Part shown: positions 6,241-10,411 of the stretch, piece after piece
Layout: each line of letters starts with the position of its first letter
Numbering within the stretch: position 1 is the stretch's first letter
Assembly: GCA_012514775.1 (NCBI GenBank)
Contig: JAAYZQ010000125.1
Span: 1-10,411 of the forward strand
Source of the DNA: Anaerolineaceae bacterium
GTDB taxonomy: Bacteria; Chloroflexota; Anaerolineae; JAAYZQ01
Direction: 5' to 3'
Length of the DNA: 10,411 nt
The notes under the pieces: generated by a model
Database searches by the model: none
The model's input: the letters and a program-made list of their open reading frames with translations, nothing else
Told to the model about the DNA's origin: nothing
Translations under genes and position numbers: made by a program

Positions 6241-6780
6241 CTATTCGGCAGGATAAAAGTACAGGTCCGTCGGCTTGAACTTGCTCAGCCGTCGGAACCG
6301 GCCCTTGATCTTCATCCCGATCCAGTCGGTGCTGGCCTCGGCGGGGTCCACGCCCACCAGGCGCGCCAGGAAGAGGGTGTTTACCCCCGGAAACTCGACC
6401 TGTACCAGGACGTAGGGCGTCTCGGGCAGAAACTCCTCGCTGCCAAAGTGGCACACGGTAAAGGCGTGCACCGTACCCTCCGCCGGGATCTCGATCCACT
6501 CGGTCTCGTTGCCCGTGTACATGTCGTGGCCGCGAGGCGTGGCATAGGTATAGCCCGTCTCGGGATCGCGGTTGGCGAGGAGGCGCCCGTTGCTCAGGCC
6601 GGCAAAGAACGGCGAATCCTGGGCATAGGAATGGAGATAAGTTATACTGTAAGGCTGCTCGATAAGTATCGGCGCCATCTTCTTGAGGCCTGCCAGGGCA
6701 GCCTCGTCAAGCTCTCCGGGGAACGGCACGGTGTGCAGCACGTAGCCGCCAAAGGTCTCTTCCATTTTGTCGTTGGCCAT
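6241..6780 (-). CDS. DUF35/OB-fold acyl-CoA-associated protein without zinc-ribbon cysteines
   Basis: This 179-residue protein belongs to the DUF35 OB-fold group that partners SCP2/archaeal-type thiolases, HMG-CoA synthase complexes, benzoylsuccinyl-CoA thiolase (BbsA) and steroid aldolases (ChsH2). An N-terminal helical part (about 25-60) precedes the usual zinc-ribbon position (about 60-90). The OB-fold then follows: GTVHAFTVCHFG (102-113), TPYVLVQVEFPGVNTLFLARLVG (121-143) and IGMKIKGRFRRL (154-165). In relatives the ribbon carries CxxC pairs. Here it reads NGRLLANRDPETG and TPRGHDM with no cysteine, and the only cysteine in the protein is C110. The ATG at 6780 is one base after the thiolase stop, with GGAGG six bases upstream inside the thiolase end, so the two are co-translated and probably form a complex. 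The OB-fold may hold the CoA tail of the substrate (family precedent). Confidence 0.88.
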   Translation of the reverse strand: MANDKMEETFGGYVLHTVPFPGELDEAALAGLKKMAPILIEQPYSITYLHSYAQDSPFFAGLSNGRLLANRDPETGYTYATPRGHDMYTGNETEWIEIPAEGTVHAFTVCHFGSEEFLPETPYVLVQVEFPGVNTLFLARLVGVDPAEASTDWIGMKIKGRFRRLSKFKPTDLYFYPAE

Positions 6781-6781
6781 G

Positions 6782-8140
6782 TCAGTCCTCCTTCTCCAAG
6801 ATGCTGACCGTGACATACGTGCCCGTCCCTGCGTGACTGTGGATGGCTCCCCGTTTGGCGTTGGCTACCTGCAACGTCCCATCGCCAAAGTGCTTGTCGA
6901 TGGTGTTCTGCAACTGCCAGATGGCAAACACGGCCTGCATCAACCCGGTGGCACCCACCGGGTGGCCGCAGGCGATAAGGCCGCCACTGGGGTTGACCGC
7001 GCACGCGGACTCGTCGGGCAGGTCCAGCCCGTAGTCGACGCTGGGCATGAAGGCCTTGCCGCTGGCGGCAAAGGGCCCGCCCTCGCCGTAGCGACACAGG
7101 CCCATGTCCTCGTAGGTCTGAATCTCGGAGCTGGTATAGGCGTCGTGCAGCTCGACAAAGTCGATCTCGCCCAGGGGATCGTGAATGCCGGCGTTCTTGT
7201 AGGCTTCTTTGGAGGCCATGCGGCCGGCGCGGAAGGAGTGCACCCCCGGGTAGCGAAAACCTCGCGACCACAGATCGCGGTAGTAGGCATGGGTCTCGTC
7301 GGTGTCTTCGTTGGGCAGCATGTTGTACTTCTGGAAGTCGTCGTAGCTCTGATGCGGGCGGTCGGCCATGCGCATGGCGTCGGTGCCGCGGCCGATGCCA
7401 GAGACCACGACGCGGGGGATTCGCTGGCCGCCGGCCTTTTCTATCCTGGCCAGGCCCTCCTCGCTGCACAGCACGGTGGCCGCCGCGCCATCGGACATGA
7501 CGCAGATGTCCAACCGGGTCAAGGGCCAGGCGACCATCGGCGCATTGCGCACGTCGGCGATGGTGAGCTTCTCTCGCTTCTGAGCGTAGGCGTTATGGTA
7601 GGCGTTCATGTGGTTCTTGACCGAGACGTGGGCCATTTGTTCCGGGGTGGTGCCAAACTCCTTCATGTGGCGGGTAACCATCATGGCATAGTAGCCGGAA
7701 TAAAACCCGCCGACGGGATAGTCAAAGCTCACGTCGGAGGCCAGGGCTATGAACTCGTTGCCCTTCCACGTCGCCACGTGGCTCATCGTCTCAAAGCCGT
7801 AGGCCAGGCAGACGTCCATGTAGCCCGAGGCCACGGCCTTCCACGCCTCCTGGAAGCAGATGCCGCCCGTCGCTCCCCCACCTTCCACGCGATGGCTCGG
7901 TTTCGGGCACAAGCCCAGGTAGTCCTGAGCCATAATGGCAGCCATCAGTTGGCGGGCAAAATGATCGGAGAAATAGGAAGACACTGACCCATCGACGATC
8001 TCGACAAACTGGCGATGGGACAGGCCCAGGTCGGCGATGGCATAGTCATATGCCTCTTTGACCAACGCGGGAAAGGTCTTGTCGGGGCGCGCCTTGGCAA
8101 ACTTGCTCACCCCACCGGAAACAGCATACACAGGTCGCAT
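6782..8140 (-). CDS. Thiolase-fold acyl-CoA enzyme (SCP2/archaeal-type) lacking the nucleophilic cysteine
   Basis: This 452-residue protein has the thiolase fold. SHRVEGGGATGG (82-93) occupies the place of the VExACASGG active-site loop, followed by VASGYMDVCLAYGFETMS (103-120), SDGAAATVL (216-224), VELHDAYTSSE (329-339) and NPSGGLIACGHPVGATG (383-399). The H393 loop (GHP) and H332 of the HD motif are kept. The position expected for the nucleophilic Cys is G89, and the HDCF-type cysteine is Ala334. The nearest Cys in the first loop, C95, is six residues downstream. Classical thiolysis is therefore doubtful. Retro-aldol or other Claisen-like C-C cleavage of an acyl-CoA is an alternative, as in the Cys-less Ltp2 aldolases that also pair with DUF35 proteins. 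ATG 8140 follows GGAGG by eight bases. Co-transcribed with the DUF35 gene behind a long structured leader, and divergent from the glycyl radical enzyme. Confidence 0.9.
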   Translation of the reverse strand: MRPVYAVSGGVSKFAKARPDKTFPALVKEAYDYAIADLGLSHRQFVEIVDGSVSSYFSDHFARQLMAAIMAQDYLGLCPKPSHRVEGGGATGGICFQEAWKAVASGYMDVCLAYGFETMSHVATWKGNEFIALASDVSFDYPVGGFYSGYYAMMVTRHMKEFGTTPEQMAHVSVKNHMNAYHNAYAQKREKLTIADVRNAPMVAWPLTRLDICVMSDGAAATVLCSEEGLARIEKAGGQRIPRVVVSGIGRGTDAMRMADRPHQSYDDFQKYNMLPNEDTDETHAYYRDLWSRGFRYPGVHSFRAGRMASKEAYKNAGIHDPLGEIDFVELHDAYTSSEIQTYEDMGLCRYGEGGPFAASGKAFMPSVDYGLDLPDESACAVNPSGGLIACGHPVGATGLMQAVFAIWQLQNTIDKHFGDGTLQVANAKRGAIHSHAGTGTYVTVSILEKED

Positions 8141-8267
8141 AGAGTGTGCCTCCTTCTTGTCCGTCCTGTCTACTACGCTTTCCTATCCACTGTGGGTTGC
8201 CTGCCGCAGTTCGGTACCTTGCGCACGGGCCACAAGAGAACGTCATGCGCCTGGGGCTGGAGAACGC

Positions 8268-8307
8268 AAAACCGCCCGTCCCACTCCCTACGGAGCAAGA
8301 CGGGCGG
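8268..8307 (-). terminator. Intrinsic terminator inside the thiolase leader
   Basis: On the minus strand CCGCCCGTC (8307-8299) pairs perfectly with GACGGGCGG (8280-8272). An inner CTCC/GGAG-type pairing lies in the loop. TTTT (8271-8268) follows directly, then GCGTTCT. Orientation and T-run point only to minus-strand termination, ahead of the thiolase-like gene. Confidence 0.72.
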
Positions 8308-8397
8308 CCCTCACGGAGGAGCGGAACGCACCTCCCTGCCAGCAAGCCCAACGACGGCCCATTTGCATTCAAAGCCCAACGGTGGGTACGCCACCCT

Positions 8398-8408
8398 GCA
8401 CCTCCCTG
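8398..8408 (-). repeat. Leader word A, copy 1
   Basis: CAGGGAGGTGC on the minus strand. The identical 11-mer recurs at 8328-8338, exactly 70 bp away, next to the hairpin before the terminator. Between the two copies lie two copies of CGTTGGGCTT (8372-8381 and 8344-8353), giving the order A-B-B-A. Confidence 0.6.
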
Positions 8409-8457
8409 AGTCGATCTCCACCGATCACTGGGACACCGCCGATCCTTTTGCTCCCCC

Positions 8458-8486
8458 ACTATACCACAACTCGCCGCCACAGGCAA
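8458..8486 (-). promoter_or_regulatory. Promoter of the thiolase/DUF35 leader
   Basis: On the minus strand TTGCCT (8486-8481), a 17-bp spacer and TATAGT (8463-8458) match the sigma-70 consensus at nine of twelve positions. Transcription should begin near 8451. The thiolase ATG lies about 310 nt downstream, an unusually long leader. Confidence 0.65.
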
Positions 8487-8644
8487 CCGGCGACAGAACA
8501 GGTGGCAGGGCCGTGCGAAGGCCGCCATCCTCTGGGATCGCCGAGCGCCTGTTCGGCCCCTGCTTTCATCCTTCGCAACGCCCCAGCCCCAGCGCCAGGT
8601 GCGGCGGAATGCGGGACCTCAAGCAGCAACGCCGGCGCTACAGC
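8487..8644. other. Non-coding stretch between the divergent promoters
   Basis: No convincing gene, RNA gene or repeat is visible between the thiolase-side and glycyl-radical-enzyme-side promoters. Open frames here are shadows without ribosome sites. The stretch may hold regulator sites for the divergent pair, but I see no clear palindrome. Confidence 0.4.
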
Positions 8645-8673
8645 TTGACGCCGCGCCGTTCCCATATTACACT
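8645..8673 (+). promoter_or_regulatory. Probable promoter of the glycyl radical enzyme gene
   Basis: TTGACG (8645-8650), a 17-bp spacer and TACACT (8668-8673) match the consensus at nine of twelve positions. Transcription would start near 8680, leaving a leader of about 130 nt. Confidence 0.6.
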
Positions 8674-8696
8674 GGACCCCAGATCGTAGTTCGACA

Positions 8697-8756
8697 AGGT
8701 GGGCTGTGAAGGCCTCTTACCACACACCGCACGCTCCGGCCCGCCGCGAGCCACCT
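8697..8756 (+). promoter_or_regulatory. Stem in the glycyl radical enzyme leader
   Basis: AGGTGGGCT (8697-8705) pairs with AGCCACCT (8749-8756) with one bulged G. It encloses further short pairings (TGTG with CACA). It lies wholly inside the predicted leader and ends about 40 nt before the ribosome site. There is no T-tract. Confidence 0.35.
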
Positions 8757-8808
8757 GGTTGGCATCCCGGATCAAGCGAGTTGAAGCGCAAAGACAGGAG
8801 CTGAGAGC

Positions 8809-10411
8809 ATGAGCGCACCGGAAGTAACCACCATCGGGCAGGGCCAGGCAGGGCCAACGCGCGGCCAGCGCATCAAAAAAGACTACAACGAGGCTATTCC
8901 ATCCATCTGTATCGAGCGAGCTGTGTGCTACACGCGATCGCACCGGGAGACCGGCGGCCAGCCGCTCATCGTCAGGCGGGCCCGGGCTTTCCAGGAAGCG
9001 TGCGATCACATCCCCGTCACCATCTACCCCAACGAGTTGATCGTCGGCAATCGGGGAGGAGAGAGGCGTGCTGGCTGCGTGAACCCCGAGGTGTCGTGGC
9101 GTTGGGTCGAAGAAGAGATGGATCGTTTCGAGATCCGCGAGCAGGACCCGTATCGGATCACGGCCCGGCAAAAAGAGGTGCTGCGCAACGAGGTCTTTGC
9201 CTACTGGAAGGGCCAATCGCTGGAGGAGGCCTACCTCGCCCGGCTGCCCGACGAGACCGCACGCGTTGTGGTCGACACCGGGGTGGTGGACAATGACTCC
9301 AAGTGGCGCGCCTACGTGGGCGAGATCACACCCGACTTTCAAGACGTGATCTTTCCGCAGGGCTTTGCCGGGATCCGGGCCGAAGCCGAGGCGCATCTCC
9401 GCCTCCTGGAGCCCACCAGCGCCGAGAACCTGGAAAAGATGCACTTTTATCAGGCGGCCATCATCACCAGCACGGCGCTCATTCGCCTGGGCGAGCGCTA
9501 TGCTGAAAAGGCCGAAGAGCTGGCCCGGACGGAACCGGACCCCACGAGGAAGCAGGAGCTGCTGCGCATCGCCGAGAACTGCCGCTGGGTCCCCGCCAAC
9601 CCTCCCCGAACCTTCTGGGAGGCGATGCAGATGGTGTGGTTCGTGCAGGTGGGGCGAGCCATCGCGGAAAACGCCGTGGCCCTGAACCTGGGGCGCTTTG
9701 ACCAGTACATGTTTCCCTACTACCAGCGAGACGTGGCGGCAGGCATCCTCACGCCGGAACAGGCCCAGGAGCTGATCGAGTGCCTGTGGATCAAGCTCTC
9801 GGAGTGGGTATGGGCCATCTCGACCAACACGGCCAGGTTCTTTGCAGGATATTGCGCCTTTCAGAACCTGACGGTGGGCGGCCGGAAGAGGGACGGCACA
9901 GATGGGACCAACGCTCTGTCGTACATGTGTCTGCGCGCCACGGCCAACGTCCGGACCCACCAGCCAGGCCTGAGTGTTCGCATCCACCCCGACAGTCCCG
10001 AGGAGTTTCTCCTCGAGGTCTGCCGCCTGATCCGCCTCGGCACCGGCTTTCCGGCGGTCCACAACGACCGGACCGGGGCGGCGATGCTCCTGGCAGCCGG
10101 CCTGTCGCCGGCCGACGCGCGCGATTGGAACAACTGCGGCTGCGTGGTGCCCCATTTTCGCAAGGTGGGCGAGTGGACAGCGGCGGCCAACATCAACCTC
10201 GCCTCGGCCCTCGAGTTTGCCCTGAACGATGGGCGGGGTCGCCTGGATGGGGAGCAGCGGGGACTGCACACCGGAAATCCGGCCTCCTTCCAGACGTTCG
10301 AGCAGGTCAAGGAAGCGTATTACGCCCAGCTCGCCTACCTGATTAGACAGACGGTGATTGCCACGGTCATTGCCCAGGACGTCCACGCGCAACTGGCGCC
10401 GCGGCCGTTCA
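8809..10411 (+). CDS. Glycyl radical enzyme, PFL2/decarboxylase-like (partial, C-terminus off right edge)
   Basis: The frame is open from ATG 8809 to the window end, giving 534 residues of an enzyme class that is usually about 800-900 long. The pyruvate-formate-lyase-like domain is clear: SICIERAVCYT (32-42), NELIVGN (75-81), YWKGQSLEEAY (132-142), RFDQYMFPYY (306-315), NLTVGG (363-368), the thiyl-cysteine loop NNCGCVVPHF (441-450) with C445, and NINLASALEFALNDG (471-485) after it. Such enzymes carry out radical C-C, C-O, C-N or C-S bond chemistry and need a radical-SAM activase; the glycyl loop and the activase lie beyond the window. In choline, glycerol and hydroxyphenylacetate enzymes the cysteine is followed by a CxE pattern; here the Glu is V447. 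Substrate is therefore open. AGGAG eight bases before ATG 8809 supports the start. Divergent to the thiolase/DUF35 operon. Confidence 0.92.
   Translation, partial: MSAPEVTTIGQGQAGPTRGQRIKKDYNEAIPSICIERAVCYTRSHRETGGQPLIVRRARAFQEACDHIPVTIYPNELIVGNRGGERRAGCVNPEVSWRWVEEEMDRFEIREQDPYRITARQKEVLRNEVFAYWKGQSLEEAYLARLPDETARVVVDTGVVDNDSKWRAYVGEITPDFQDVIFPQGFAGIRAEAEAHLRLLEPTSAENLEKMHFYQAAIITSTALIRLGERYAEKAEELARTEPDPTRKQELLRIAENCRWVPANPPRTFWEAMQMVWFVQVGRAIAENAVALNLGRFDQYMFPYYQRDVAAGILTPEQAQELIECLWIKLSEWVWAISTNTARFFAGYCAFQNLTVGGRKRDGTDGTNALSYMCLRATANVRTHQPGLSVRIHPDSPEEFLLEVCRLIRLGTGFPAVHNDRTGAAMLLAAGLSPADARDWNNCGCVVPHFRKVGEWTAAANINLASALEFALNDGRGRLDGEQRGLHTGNPASFQTFEQVKEAYYAQLAYLIRQTVIATVIAQDVHAQLAPRPF

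Larger units (their letters stand above)
8268..8451 (-). ncRNA. Candidate structured leader/attenuator RNA upstream of the thiolase-like gene
   Basis: From the predicted start near 8451 the minus-strand transcript contains, in order: a stem at 8429-8409 (AGTGATC with GATCGACT, one bulge), a GGTGG/CCACC hairpin (8395-8381), a GGAGG-TGCG-TTC-CGC-TCCTCC hairpin (8335-8315) and an intrinsic terminator (8307-8268). Two short words are each repeated: CAGGGAGGTGC (8408-8398 and 8338-8328) and CGTTGGGCTT (8381-8372 and 8353-8344). About 127 bp then separate the terminator from the thiolase-like ATG, with no second promoter that I can see. I do not recognise any known riboswitch or T-box core. It could equally be a free-standing small RNA. 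Confidence 0.55.

Noticed and set aside
8267..8451. T-box reading of the thiolase leader
   Set aside because: GGGAGGTGCG near 8338 superficially resembles AGGGTGGNACCGCG, but the TGGN bulge needed to pair with tRNA NCCA is missing and the downstream gene is not amino-acid related.
8638..10392. Long minus-strand frame of 584 codons opposite the glycyl radical enzyme
   Set aside because: The plus strand carries an unmistakable glycyl radical enzyme through this whole stretch; the antisense product has no recognisable domain.
1..10411. CRISPR array, tRNA, rRNA or mobile element
   Set aside because: No regularly spaced repeats, no GTTCGA-type tRNA arm in a cloverleaf context, and no transposase or integrase motifs were seen on either strand.

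Overview
The window looks like chromosomal DNA from a GC-rich, probably anaerobic bacterium. The evidence is an oxygen-sensitive glycyl radical enzyme, a FakB-type fatty-acid-binding protein, PlsY, strong Shine-Dalgarno sites and near-consensus sigma-70-type promoters. A Chloroflexota-like host would fit, but that is inference from gene style and not a sequence match. No tRNA, rRNA, insertion sequence, integrase or CRISPR array was seen.

Left part (1-5072, all minus strand). A compact operon is read leftward from a consensus extended -10 promoter at 4279-4307. Its order is plsY-like acyltransferase (3589-4200), CrtQ-like family 2 glycosyltransferase (2415-3575), CrtI/CrtN-like FAD oxidoreductase (814-2406), and a second such oxidoreductase (806 to beyond position 1). 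Gaps are only 7-13 bp. The set of acyltransferase, glycosyltransferase and two desaturase-like flavoproteins suggests assembly of a membrane lipid or glycosylated terpenoid. Upstream lies a separately transcribed DUF2177 membrane protein (4531-4932). Its promoter and first transcribed bases share four identical sequence blocks with those of the plsY operon, so the two units are probably co-regulated or arose by promoter duplication.

Middle (5195-6240). A FakB/DegV fatty-acid-binding protein (5287-6147) is read rightward from a perfect TTGACA-17-TATAAT promoter. A strong 11-bp hairpin separates it from the convergent unit to its right.

Right part (6241-10411). A thiolase-fold protein (6782-8140) and a DUF35 OB-fold partner (6241-6780) form a two-gene minus-strand operon. 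Both lack residues usually considered diagnostic: the thiolase nucleophilic cysteine and the zinc-ribbon cysteines. Divergently, a glycyl radical enzyme (8809 to beyond the right edge) is read rightward. It carries Gly-Cys-Val-Val-Pro where many relatives have Gly-Cys-Val-Glu-Pro. The 668-bp region between them holds a promoter for each side. On the thiolase side there is also a roughly 185-nt leader with several hairpins and repeated words, ending in a classic intrinsic terminator before the thiolase gene. This looks like an attenuator, an unrecognised riboswitch-like element or a small RNA. The divergent block, an unusual glycyl radical enzyme beside a non-canonical acyl-CoA thiolase-fold/DUF35 pair and a structured leader, is the best candidate here for an undescribed catabolic system. 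The protein genes cut by the two edges are real and incomplete.
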